A stretch of DNA of 10,061 bases. Origin: Thermoanaerobacteraceae bacterium (GTDB taxonomy: Bacteria; Bacillota; Desulfotomaculia; Desulfotomaculales; Ammonificaceae). Where the stretch lies: contig JASEJH010000031.1 of assembly GCA_030016455.1 (NCBI GenBank), forward strand, positions 1-10,061, written 5' to 3'. Each line of letters opens with the position of its first letter. Within the stretch, counting starts at the first letter, position 1. The translations under genes were made by a program, and so were the position numbers. The notes under the pieces were generated by a model, which saw only the letters and a program-made list of their open reading frames with translations, was not told the DNA's origin and ran no database searches. This document shows positions 1 through 6,940 of the stretch, piece after piece.

Positions 1-143
1 CTGGGACGAGCAGACAAGGACGATTACGGTGGTAACCAAGTCCTAAAGGGCCGGCTTGAATATCACGCGCTTTTCTGTCCGGCTCCGGAGCATTGCCGCG
101 GCGGAGGTTTTGGATGCCCGTTGCATCCGGTGCGGTAATCTTA

Positions 144-172
144 TTGCACCGTCGGGGACGCTGTGCTAAGAT
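144..172 (+). promoter_or_regulatory. Candidate extended -10 promoter for the pan operon
   Basis: TTGCAC at 144-149 and TAAGAT at 167-172 are separated by exactly 17 bases, and TG at 164-165 gives the extended -10 form TGnTAnnnT. Transcription would begin near 179, leaving a leader of about 200 bases before the first gene. The -35 match is weak and lies inside the 3' arm of the hairpin at 129-150, so the promoter is plausible rather than certain. Confidence 0.4.
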
Positions 173-231
173 ATCCTTAATACGGGAATTCTGAAACAGG
201 GCAGCATCTTAAGGGAGCTGCACCGTTTTTG

Positions 232-270
232 CTGCCGGTTGTGCTGGTGGAACCGCTTGGAGCCGGGCAG
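232..270 (+). promoter_or_regulatory. Hairpin carrying a T-box-like core motif
   Basis: CTGCCGG at 232-238 pairs with CCGGGCAG at 263-270 with one bulged G, enclosing a loop that contains CTGGTGGAACCGCT at 244-257. This matches 10 of the 13 fixed positions of the T-box consensus AGGGTGGNACCGCG, including the TGGA bulge and the ACCGC that follows. T-boxes place this motif in an antiterminator just before a terminator, as here. Against it, the specifier loop and stem I are not clearly identifiable and the first A1 helix is imperfect. GGAC at 270-273 could pair with GTCC at 311-314 and so disrupt the terminator. Confidence 0.25.
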
Positions 271-298
271 GACCGAGACGGGAGGTAGGTTCCTTTAC

Positions 299-332
299 CT
301 TTCGGACGATGTCCGGGGGGTTTTTGTTTTTT
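299..332 (+). terminator. Intrinsic terminator, probably an attenuator of the pan operon
   Basis: The 9-base-pair stem CTTTCGGAC/GTCCGGGGG (three G-U pairs) has a three-base loop at 308-310 and is followed by a T-rich run at 321-332. It lies between the candidate promoter and the first gene, so it would stop transcription before the operon unless an alternative fold forms. It might instead end an unseen upstream transcript. Confidence 0.6.
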
Positions 333-386
333 AAGGGACGCATCTTGCAGTGGGTTGTTTGTAGACGTTTTGGGGAGGTGGGAGCT

Positions 387-1247
387 TTGCGACCCAAGGT
401 GGCGGTGGTTGGGGCAGGAAGGGTCGGTACGGCCTTTGCCCTACGGCTGAAAGAAAAGGGTTATCCGGTGGCGGCGGTGGCGAGCCGCAGTCCGGCTTCG
501 GCCGGACGGCTGGCGGAGATGACGGGAGCAAAAGCGTGTGGGGCGGCGGAAGCGGCCCGCGAAGGGGAACTGGTTTTGCTGACCACGCCCGACGGGGTAA
601 TCGCCGTGGTGGCGGAAGAGATTTCTCGGGAAGGAGGGTTTCGCCCCGGGCAGTTTGTGGCCCATGCCAGCGGGGCCCTGCCGGCGGCCGTGCTGTCGCC
701 GGCACGGCAGGCGGGAGCGGCCGTTTTTTCACTTCACCCGCTGCAGTCCTTCGCCACGCCGGAGCTCGCGGTAGACCGCTTGCCCGGTTCCTACTTCACC
801 TTCGAAGGGGATGCGGACGCCATCCCGCTGGTTCGCCGGCTGGTTGCGGACCTGGGCGGGATTCTCTTTGAGCTGGACGCAGCGGCGAAACCGCTCTACC
901 ACGCTGCGGCCTGCGTGGCGTCGAACTACCTGGTCACTTTGCTGGACCTGGTCCTAACCCTGGCGGAGCGGGCCGGCCTGCCGCGGGAGGGCATTTTCCC
1001 GGCTTTCCTGCCGCTCATCCAGGGGACTCTGCAGAACGTGGGGGCGGTGGGACCGGTGACCGGGCTTACCGGACCGGTGGCCCGCGGCGACGTGGAGACA
1101 ATCCGGCAACACGCCCTGGCGATGGAAAAGGACGCGTGGGAACTGTACCGGCTGCTGGGGCTGCACACCGTAAAACTGGCCCGGCGCAAGGGCCTGTCGC
1201 CTGAAGCGGCGCGGGAACTGGAAAAAATATTCGGCGAGGTGAGATGA
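387..1247 (+). CDS. Rossmann-fold/DUF2520 oxidoreductase, probable PanG-type ketopantoate reductase
   Basis: This is a 286-residue NAD(P)-dependent reductase. The N-terminal Rossmann domain opens with VAVVGAGRVGTAFA, a GxGxxG dinucleotide site, and continues through LLTTPDGVI. The second half has the HASGA and SLHPLQSF motifs and an all-helical C-terminal domain typical of the DUF2520 family. From memory, the Francisella ketopantoate reductase PanG belongs to this family and replaces PanE. The position directly before panB, with a 4-base overlap (ATGA), supports reduction of ketopantoate to pantoate here. The start is taken as TTG at 387, which follows GGGGAGGTGGGAG at 372-384. An ATG at 309 in the same frame lies in the terminator loop and lacks a ribosome site. 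No classical PanE is visible in the window. The family call is firm, while the substrate is inferred from context and recalled literature. Confidence 0.85.
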   Translation: MRPKVAVVGAGRVGTAFALRLKEKGYPVAAVASRSPASAGRLAEMTGAKACGAAEAAREGELVLLTTPDGVIAVVAEEISREGGFRPGQFVAHASGALPAAVLSPARQAGAAVFSLHPLQSFATPELAVDRLPGSYFTFEGDADAIPLVRRLVADLGGILFELDAAAKPLYHAAACVASNYLVTLLDLVLTLAERAGLPREGIFPAFLPLIQGTLQNVGAVGPVTGLTGPVARGDVETIRQHALAMEKDAWELYRLLGLHTVKLARRKGLSPEAARELEKIFGEVR

Positions 1248-2092
1248 AAGTGGCTGAAGGACGCGTAACTACGGCGGATTTTCGCCGTTGGAAGGAAGAA
1301 GGACGCCCGGTTACCATGCTTACCGCCTACGATTTCCCTACGGCCCGGCTGTTAGATGAGGCGGGAATCGACGCCATCCTGGTCGGGGACTCGGTGGGCA
1401 ACGTGGTGTTGGGTTACGATTCTACGCTACCGGTGACAATGGAAGAGATGCTGCACCACACCCGGGCGGTGGCGCGCGGCGCTTCCCGGGCGCTGGTCAT
1501 CGGGGACATGCCCTTTCTTTCCTACCAGGTTTCCACGGCGGAGGCGGTCCGCAATGCCGGGCGCTTTCTCAAGGAAGCCGGGGCGCAGGCGGTAAAGCTC
1601 GAAGGCGGCCAGGAGGTTGCCGGGACGGTAAAGGCGATCGTGAACAGCGGCATCCCGGTGATGGGTCACATCGGGTTGACCCCGCAGTACGTGCACCAGT
1701 TGGGCGGGTACCGGGTGCAGGGGCGGCAGGCCGAGGCGGCTCGCCGCCTGGTCAGCGACGCGGTCAGTCTCGCGCAGGCCGGGGTTTTTGCGATCGTCCT
1801 GGAATGCGTTCCGGCGGAGGTGGCCAAGAAGATTACGGCGACCATTCCGGTGCCGACGATCGGGATCGGCGCGGGTGTTGACTGCGACGGGCAGGTGCTT
1901 GTGACACACGACCTGCTCGGGCTCTACGGCGGGTTTTCCCCGAAGTTTGCGAAGCGCTACGCCAACCTGGTCGAGGAAATCAAGCGGGCGCTGGAGGCTT
2001 TCCGGGCGGAGGTGCTGGGGCGGGAGTTTCCCGGCCCGGAGCACAGTTTTTCGATGCCGGCGGAGGAGTTGGCAGAGTTCTTGAAGGAATAG
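1244..2092 (+). CDS. panB: 3-methyl-2-oxobutanoate hydroxymethyltransferase
   Basis: PanB transfers a hydroxymethyl group from 5,10-methylenetetrahydrofolate to 2-ketoisovalerate, giving ketopantoate, the first committed step of pantothenate synthesis in the cytoplasm. The 282 residues are slightly longer than the usual 260-280. Family motifs are clear: TAYDFPTARLLDEAG near residue 27, VGDSVGNV with Asp49, GDMPF with Asp88, KLEGG with Glu120, GHIGLTPQ near 141 and LECVP with Glu187. Asp49, Asp88 and Glu120 correspond to the family's metal ligands and Glu187 to its catalytic glutamate. The ATG overlaps the stop of the preceding reductase gene by four bases, and GAGGT at 1236-1240 serves as ribosome site, implying coupled translation. 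Nothing is truncated or missing. Confidence 0.98.
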   Translation: MKVAEGRVTTADFRRWKEEGRPVTMLTAYDFPTARLLDEAGIDAILVGDSVGNVVLGYDSTLPVTMEEMLHHTRAVARGASRALVIGDMPFLSYQVSTAEAVRNAGRFLKEAGAQAVKLEGGQEVAGTVKAIVNSGIPVMGHIGLTPQYVHQLGGYRVQGRQAEAARRLVSDAVSLAQAGVFAIVLECVPAEVAKKITATIPVPTIGIGAGVDCDGQVLVTHDLLGLYGGFSPKFAKRYANLVEEIKRALEAFRAEVLGREFPGPEHSFSMPAEELAEFLKE

Positions 2093-2179
2093 GAACGGAG
2101 GTCGCAGCCGGTCCGGCGACCGGTCGGACGGACGGGCTGTTGATGGTTGCGGTCTCCGGTTTGCGGGAGGAGGGAAAAC
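2093..2179 (+). other. panB-panC spacer with a GC-rich hairpin
   Basis: This 87-base gap is the only sizeable one within the pan operon. It contains CCGGTC/GACCGG (2108-2113 with 2118-2123, loop of four), or alternatively GTCCG/CGGAC (2111-2115 with 2125-2129). No T-run follows, so it is not an intrinsic terminator. It may protect an mRNA end or tune panC expression. Confidence 0.35.
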
Positions 2180-3040
2180 GTGGAGCTCTTCGAAAGGATT
2201 GCGGCGATGCGGGCGTACCTGGCGGAAGCAAGGGCGAGGGGCGAACGGATCGGATTTGTCCCTACGATGGGTTTCCTTCATAAGGGACACCTGGCACTGA
2301 TCCGTTCTGCCAGGGAGGACGACGAGGTGGACCGGGTGGTGGTGAGTATCTTTGTCAACCCGCTGCAGTTTGGTCCCCGGGAAGACTACCGCGACTACCC
2401 GCGGAACCTCGAGCGGGACAAAAAACTGTGTCTTAGCGGCGGGACGGACGCCCTTTTCGTGCCGGCGGTGGAAGAGATGTATCCGGAAGGGTTTGCCACG
2501 CACGTCGAAGTTACGGGAGTGACCGACATCCTTTGCGGGCGTTCGCGCCCCGGTCACTTCCGGGGGGTGGCGACGGTGGTGGCGAAGCTTTTCAACATCG
2601 TCCAGCCGGATTCTGCTTATTTTGGTATTAAGGACGCCCAGCAGGTGGTGGTGATCCGGCGGATGGTCGAAGACCTTGATTTTCCGGTGAAAATAAAGGT
2701 ACACCCGACGGTGCGGGAGGAAGACGGTCTGGCGGTAAGCTCCCGGAATATTTACCTGAGCGCGGAAGAAAGGCGGGCGGCAACGGTGCTTTACCGGAGC
2801 TTGAAGCGGGCCGAAGAATTAGTAGTGCAGGGGGAACGAAACGGGCTGCGGCTGAAGAGGTTCCTGGAAGACGCGATTGGCGCGGAGCCGCTGGCGCGGC
2901 TCGATTACGCCGAGGTCGTAAGCTGGCCGGACTTGAAGCCGCTTAACGAACTCCGGCCGGGCCAGGTGCTTTTAGCGGTGGCGGCTTATTTTGGCCGGGC
3001 GCGGCTGATCGACAACTTGTTGGTAGAGGTGAAAGCATAG
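2180..3040 (+). CDS. panC: Pantothenate synthetase (pantoate-beta-alanine ligase)
   Basis: PanC condenses pantoate with beta-alanine using ATP through a pantoyl-adenylate intermediate. The protein is 286 residues, the normal family length. The nucleotidyltransferase motif [10 protein letters not shown] lies at residues 28-37 (His34 and His37 are the HxGH pair). FVNPLQFG, the [13 protein letters not shown] segment and the KMSKS-like VSSRNIYLS follow in the usual order. The start is GTG at 2180, seven bases after GGGAGGAGG, while an in-frame TTG at 2147 would place that ribosome site inside the gene. It uses the product of PanD, encoded one base after its stop, and pantoate from the upstream reductase, so the operon is functionally complete for pantothenate. 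Confidence 0.98.
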   Translation: MELFERIAAMRAYLAEARARGERIGFVPTMGFLHKGHLALIRSAREDDEVDRVVVSIFVNPLQFGPREDYRDYPRNLERDKKLCLSGGTDALFVPAVEEMYPEGFATHVEVTGVTDILCGRSRPGHFRGVATVVAKLFNIVQPDSAYFGIKDAQQVVVIRRMVEDLDFPVKIKVHPTVREEDGLAVSSRNIYLSAEERRAATVLYRSLKRAEELVVQGERNGLRLKRFLEDAIGAEPLARLDYAEVVSWPDLKPLNELRPGQVLLAVAAYFGRARLIDNLLVEVKA

Positions 3041-3041
3041 G

Positions 3042-3431
3042 ATGTTTGTGGCGATGTTACGGGGGAAGATCCACCGGGCGACCGTAACCGAAACGAGACT
3101 AGAGTACGCGGGCAGCATTACGATTGACGAGGCCCTTTTGGAGGCGGCAGACATTCTGCCCGGGGAGCGGGTGCAGGTATTTAATCTCAACAACGGCGAG
3201 CGCTTTGAAACGTATACGATTTCCGGGCTGCGGGGCAGCGGCGTCATTTGTCTCAACGGACCGGCGGCCCGGCTGGCCCAGGTGGGAGACCGCGTCATCG
3301 TCGTCGCGTACGCTTTTGTTCCCTACGAGGAGGCCCGCGGCTTTCGGCCGCGGATAGTGGTGGTGGGCGACGGCAACCAGGTGGCCGAGGTGCACCGGGA
3401 CGCGCCGCACGGAACGCTCCAAGCGTCGTAG
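3042..3431 (+). CDS. panD: Aspartate 1-decarboxylase precursor
   Basis: PanD decarboxylates L-aspartate to beta-alanine for PanC. It is made as an inactive proenzyme that cleaves itself at Gly24-Ser25, turning the serine into the pyruvoyl cofactor. With the ATG at 3042 the sequence reads EYAGSITID, putting the cleavage site exactly at Gly24-Ser25, with Lys9 and Tyr58 also in their family positions. ERFETY and [14 protein letters not shown] are other family motifs. The 129 residues are close to the usual 115-130. A second ATG at 3054 is possible but would shift this numbering. GAGGTGA at 3026-3032 inside the end of panC is the ribosome site. Only one base separates it from panC, so it is the last gene of the pan unit. 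Confidence 0.98.
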   Translation: MFVAMLRGKIHRATVTETRLEYAGSITIDEALLEAADILPGERVQVFNLNNGERFETYTISGLRGSGVICLNGPAARLAQVGDRVIVVAYAFVPYEEARGFRPRIVVVGDGNQVAEVHRDAPHGTLQAS

Positions 3432-3441
3432 AAAGGCTCTA

Positions 3442-3470
3442 TTGACAGCAACTGGCGTGGCAGTTAGAAT
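3442..3470 (+). promoter_or_regulatory. Near-consensus sigma-A promoter for the nad operon
   Basis: A perfect -35 box TTGACA at 3442-3447 and TAGAAT at 3465-3470 are separated by exactly 17 bases, just 10 bases after the panD stop. Transcription would start around 3477, giving a leader of about 37 bases before the nadA start. The nad-birA-coaX genes are therefore probably transcribed independently of, or in addition to, the pan operon. Confidence 0.8.
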
Positions 3471-3480
3471 TAAGCTTAAT
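3469..3480 (+). promoter_or_regulatory. Perfect 12-base palindrome over the nad start site, candidate operator
   Basis: ATTAAGCTTAAT is its own reverse complement and runs from the end of the -10 box across the expected transcription start. That is where a dimeric repressor would block the polymerase. NAD synthesis genes in Bacillota are often controlled by a nicotinate-responsive repressor (NiaR), but I cannot match this site to a known motif, so the regulator is unassigned. A 12-base palindrome in such AT-rich sequence could also arise by chance. Confidence 0.4.
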
Positions 3481-3513
3481 CCGGCGGTGATAACGTTTTG
3501 GGAGAGGCAGGCC

Positions 3514-4434
3514 GTGCCCGAAGAGATTGCCGAACTGGTATCGGAAATCAAGCGCCTCAAGGAAGACCGCGAGGCGCTGATTCTCAGCCATTACTACCAG
3601 CGTCCGGAAATCCAGGATCTTGCCGACTTTGTCGGCGACTCGCTGGAACTTTCCCGCCGGGCGGCAGCAACCTCCGCCCGGGTGCTGGTTTTCTGCGGCG
3701 TCCACTTTATGGCGGAGACGGCGGCCATCCTTTCGCCGGAAAAGATTGTGGTTATTCCAGACCCCGAGGCCGGTTGCCCGCTGGCAGCGATGGTAACGCC
3801 GGAGGCCCTGCGGGCCCGGAAGGAGCAACTACGGGGGGCGGCGGTGGTTTCTTACGTCAATACCACCGCGGCAGTCAAGGCGGAAAGCGATATCGTCTGT
3901 ACTTCGGCCAACGCGGCGAAGGTAGTGCGGAGCCTGCCGCCCGGGCAGGAGGTCTTGTTTGTGCCGGACCGGAACCTGGGGCGGTACGCGGCGGCCCAAA
4001 ATCCGGACCGGCGCATCGTCCTCTGGGACGGTTACTGCTACGTCCACGACCAGATGCGGGTGGCGGACATCCTCAAAGCAAAAGCGGAGCATCCCGCGGC
4101 GGCAGTGCTGGCACATCCGGAATGCCGCCCGGAGGTTCTCGCACTGGCCGACGGAGTGGCCAGCACTTCAGGCATCATCCGTTTCGCGCGGGAAAGCGCG
4201 GTGCGGGAGTTCATCATTGTGACCGAAGAAGGACTGTTGCACCAGCTCCGGAAGGAATGTCCTGATAAACGGTTCCATCTGGCCTCACCGAAATTAGTTT
4301 GTCCAAACATGAAGCGGGTTACCCTCACTAAGCTTCACCAGTCCCTGTACAATCTTGAGCCGCGGGTCGAGGTGCCTGAACCGATACGGGAACGTGCGGT
4401 GCGGGCGGTAGAACGCATGCTGGCTATTAGTTGA
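3514..4434 (+). CDS. nadA: Quinolinate synthase A
   Basis: NadA condenses iminoaspartate from NadB with dihydroxyacetone phosphate to quinolinate, using an oxygen-sensitive [4Fe-4S] cluster. The 306-residue protein is the short form found in Thermotoga and archaea. The three cluster ligands are visible as Cys88 (DPEAGCP), Cys174 (WDGYCYVH) and Cys262 (LVCPNMK), with spacings of 86 and 88 that match the family. SHYYQRPEIQD near residue 25, GDSLELSR, CGVHFMAET, NTTAAVKA and the HPEC motif add support. I take GTG at 3514 after GGGAGAGG as the start. A TTG at 3442 is in frame but is itself the -35 box of the promoter. First gene of the nad operon, with nadB eleven bases downstream. Confidence 0.97.
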   Translation: MPEEIAELVSEIKRLKEDREALILSHYYQRPEIQDLADFVGDSLELSRRAAATSARVLVFCGVHFMAETAAILSPEKIVVIPDPEAGCPLAAMVTPEALRARKEQLRGAAVVSYVNTTAAVKAESDIVCTSANAAKVVRSLPPGQEVLFVPDRNLGRYAAAQNPDRRIVLWDGYCYVHDQMRVADILKAKAEHPAAAVLAHPECRPEVLALADGVASTSGIIRFARESAVREFIIVTEEGLLHQLRKECPDKRFHLASPKLVCPNMKRVTLTKLHQSLYNLEPRVEVPEPIRERAVRAVERMLAIS

Positions 4435-4445
4435 GGGTGGGGTTC

Positions 4446-6026
4446 GTGGGACACTTCCTCGTTAATTTCGACACCCAGGAACTGGAAACGACGGCGTGCG
4501 CCTTTCTTATTTTGGGGAGCGGTATTGCCGGGCTGTACACCGCGCATACGGCGAGCCGGTTCTGGAGCGACGTCGTGGTGCTGACCAAGCGGGGGATTGA
4601 CGACACGGCGACGGAAAGAGCCCAAGGAGGAATTGCGGCCGCGGTGGGTCCCAGCGATTCACCGGCGCTGCACTACGAGGATACGCTTACGGCAGGGGCC
4701 GGTCTTTGTGACGCTGCGGCGACCCGGATCCTGGTTACGGAGGGGCCGGCCCGGGTCGAGGAGCTAATCCGGCTGGGGGCACGGTTTGACCGGGCTAACG
4801 GGCTCTTTGACCTCACCCGGGAGGGCGCGCACACCCGGCGGCGCATTTTACATGCAGCCGGAGACGCAACAGGCGCAGAGATCCAGCGCGTGCTTTCTTC
4901 CGCCGTCCGGGAAAACCCCCGGGTCACCGTTTTGGAGAATCACTTCCTGGTGGACCTGCTGGTCAAAGATGACGTCTGTTGGGGCGTCCTGGCCTGGGAC
5001 GCGGTCCGGGAGAAGCTGCGGGTTTTTCGCGCTCCGGTCGTGGTTCTCGCAACGGGAGGCGCGGGGCAGGTTTACCGGGATACCACAAACCCCGGGGTCG
5101 TCACAGGCGACGGCGTCGCTGCGGCCTACCGGGCCGGGGCCGAGGTAATGGATATGGAATTCGTCCAGTTTCACCCCACGGTACTCGCGCTGCGGGGAGC
5201 GCCGCGCTTTTTAATTTCAGAAGCGGTGCGGGGCGAGGGAGGAATTCTCTTAAACTCCAAGGGGGAGCGGTTTATGCTCCGGTACCATCACCTCGGGGAG
5301 CTTGCTCCCCGGGATGTCGTGGTCCGGGCGATACTGCAGGAACTGGCGGCTGAAGGGGGAGAGTACGTTTACCTGAGCCTTGCGCACCTCGATCCGCAGA
5401 AGGTAAGGGAGCGCTTTCCGACGATTACCCGGCGGTTGAGCGCTTACGGGCTGGACCTGGCCACCGACCTCATTCCGGTTGCTCCTGCGGCACACTACCT
5501 GATGGGCGGTGTTAAAACGGGGTTGTACGGGGAAACGAATCTAAAGGGGCTTTATGCCTGCGGGGAAACGGCCTGCGCCGGAATCCACGGTGCCAACCGC
5601 CTGGCCTCGAATTCGCTGCTCGACGGCCTGGTTTTTGGCGGCAAAATCGTAGAGCACGCCCGGTTTTACCGTCCTGAGGCTGTGGAGACCGTGGCCGTGA
5701 GCGAAGGACTGGAGCCGGCTGAGGGGTTGGACGTTGCTGCGCTCAGGGCGGAGCTGAAGGCATTGATGCAGGAGCAGGTAGGGCCGGTGCGGACGGCGGA
5801 AGGACTTCAGGCCGTCTTGAGGCGTTTTGAGGAATGGGAATACCTGCGGCGGAAGGAAGCCCGGACACCGGAGCTGATGGAGTTCCGGAATATGTTCGAT
5901 GTCGCGGAGTTGATTGCGGAAACGGCCCTCATGCGCACCGAGTCCCGGGGCGCTCACCTCCGGGCCGACTACCCGGAAACCCGGGAGCGGTGGAAGAGAC
6001 ATATTATCCTCCGGCGGCAGGTGTAG
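4446..6026 (+). CDS. nadB: L-aspartate oxidase
   Basis: NadB is an FAD enzyme that oxidises L-aspartate to iminoaspartate for NadA. In anaerobes fumarate rather than oxygen is the likely electron acceptor. The 526 residues have the FAD-binding GSGIAG at 24-29, ERAQGGIAAAVG, ATGGAGQVYRDTTNP, and the catalytic-site residues His243 (FVQFHPT), Arg289 (APRDVVVRA), His350 (AHYLMGG) and Arg385 (GANRLASNSL). These sit one position before their E. coli counterparts, which supports the GTG start at 4446, preceded by GAGGGTGG at 4434-4441. A TTG at 4431 overlapping the nadA stop is possible but has no ribosome site. A related flavoprotein, succinate dehydrogenase A, is unlikely given the neighbours nadA and nadC. 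Confidence 0.96.
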   Translation: MGHFLVNFDTQELETTACAFLILGSGIAGLYTAHTASRFWSDVVVLTKRGIDDTATERAQGGIAAAVGPSDSPALHYEDTLTAGAGLCDAAATRILVTEGPARVEELIRLGARFDRANGLFDLTREGAHTRRRILHAAGDATGAEIQRVLSSAVRENPRVTVLENHFLVDLLVKDDVCWGVLAWDAVREKLRVFRAPVVVLATGGAGQVYRDTTNPGVVTGDGVAAAYRAGAEVMDMEFVQFHPTVLALRGAPRFLISEAVRGEGGILLNSKGERFMLRYHHLGELAPRDVVVRAILQELAAEGGEYVYLSLAHLDPQKVRERFPTITRRLSAYGLDLATDLIPVAPAAHYLMGGVKTGLYGETNLKGLYACGETACAGIHGANRLASNSLLDGLVFGGKIVEHARFYRPEAVETVAVSEGLEPAEGLDVAALRAELKALMQEQVGPVRTAEGLQAVLRRFEEWEYLRRKEARTPELMEFRNMFDVAELIAETALMRTESRGAHLRADYPETRERWKRHIILRRQV

Positions 6027-6029
6027 CCG

Positions 6030-6902
6030 ATGGCGGAAGAAATCTTCTTCGGGCTCGACGAACTGGTGGACCGGGCGCTCCGGGAAGACCTGGGCACGGG
6101 AGACCTTACCACTTTAGGCATCGTCCCGGAAGGCGTTTTCGCCCGGGGTGTTTTTTTAGCAAAGGAAGAAGGGGTGGTGGCGGGATTGCCGGTAGCGGCG
6201 AGGGTGTTCCGGCGTCTTGATCCGGAAAGCGAGTTTCGGTGCCGAGTCGAAGAAGGTACGAGGGTTGCCGCCGGTACAATACTGGCAGAGGTGGTTGGCC
6301 GCGCTCGCGCCGTCCTATGCGGCGAACGGGTGGCGTTAAATTTCATGCGGCACCTTTCCGGAATCGCCACCCGAACGGCCCGGATGGTGGCGCTGGTGCA
6401 GGAGTTTCAAGTGTTGGTAACGGATACGCGAAAGACGACGCCGGGATTGCGGGCCCTGGAGAAATACGCGGTGCGCGTTGGCGGGGGCAAGAACCACCGT
6501 TTCGGTCTTTACGACGGGGTGCTGATCAAGGACAACCACATCAGGATTGCGGGCGGCGTGAAGGAAGCGGTGCGCCGGGTACGGGAAAGCATGCCGCATA
6601 CACTGAAGATTGAAGTGGAAGCCGAGAGCCTGGCGCAGGTTGAGGAGGCACTGGCGGCCGGGGCAGACGTCATTATGCTGGACAACATGCCGCTGGAAAC
6701 AATGCGGGAAGCGGTGCGGTTGGTCGCCGGGCGGGCGCTGGTCGAAGCCTCGGGCGGGATCACCGAAGAGAATATCCGGGCGGTGGCGGCCACAGGGGTG
6801 GATCTGGTTTCCGCAGGGGCGCTTACCCATTCGGTACGGGCACTGGATATTTCACTGGAGATTGTGGGAAGCGGCACTGACCGGGGCGTTGCCGGCGAAT
6901 GA
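6030..6902 (+). CDS. nadC: Nicotinate-nucleotide pyrophosphorylase (carboxylating)
   Basis: NadC (quinolinate phosphoribosyltransferase) joins quinolinate to phosphoribosyl pyrophosphate and decarboxylates it to nicotinate mononucleotide, the entry to NAD. The 290-residue length is normal. Motifs are REDLGTGDLTT at 18-28, DTRKTTPG at 132-139, GGGKNHRFGLYDGVLIKDNHI from 151, KIEVEAE, DVIMLDNM and EASGGI, together forming the phosphate- and substrate-binding barrel. The ATG lies three bases after the nadB stop, with GGCAGGTG in the nadB end as ribosome site. With NadB and NadA encoded just upstream, the whole de novo route from aspartate to nicotinate mononucleotide is present. Confidence 0.98.
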   Translation: MAEEIFFGLDELVDRALREDLGTGDLTTLGIVPEGVFARGVFLAKEEGVVAGLPVAARVFRRLDPESEFRCRVEEGTRVAAGTILAEVVGRARAVLCGERVALNFMRHLSGIATRTARMVALVQEFQVLVTDTRKTTPGLRALEKYAVRVGGGKNHRFGLYDGVLIKDNHIRIAGGVKEAVRRVRESMPHTLKIEVEAESLAQVEEALAAGADVIMLDNMPLETMREAVRLVAGRALVEASGGITEENIRAVAATGVDLVSAGALTHSVRALDISLEIVGSGTDRGVAGE

Positions 6903-6940
6903 TTGCGGGCGGGGGGCATGCATTTACGGGAGGTTCGGAA

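Larger units (their letters stand above)
1..386 (+). other. Gene-free structured leader region upstream of the pan operon
   Basis: No convincing protein is encoded here. The stretch is rich in possible RNA structure. One hairpin is 17-44 (AGGAC/GTCCT closing TTAC/GTAA), one is 48-86, and two strong hairpins abut exactly at 112-128 (GGATGC/GCATCC) and 129-150 (GGTGCGGTA with TATTGCACC). Further on, GGCAGC at 200-205 can pair either with 217-221 or with 231-236, and CTGCCGG at 232-238 can also pair with CCGGGCAG at 263-270. An intrinsic terminator follows at 299-332. Mutually exclusive pairings ahead of a terminator are what an attenuator or riboswitch would look like. Which class, if any, is not recognised. 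It could also contain the end of an upstream transcript that begins before the window. Confidence 0.45.

Noticed and set aside
309..386. N-terminal extension of the first reductase beginning at ATG 309
   Set aside because: The ATG lies in the loop of the terminator hairpin, has no ribosome site at a working distance, and would add residues (MSGGFLFFKGRI) before the normal Rossmann start.
1427..2704. 425-residue open frame on the minus strand
   Set aside because: It lies antisense to panB and panC, is rich in Pro, Arg and His as expected of a GC-rich shadow frame, and resembles no family I know.
3413..3427. Terminator after panD
   Set aside because: ACGCT/AGCGT forms only five pairs, lies within the end of panD, and no T-run follows.
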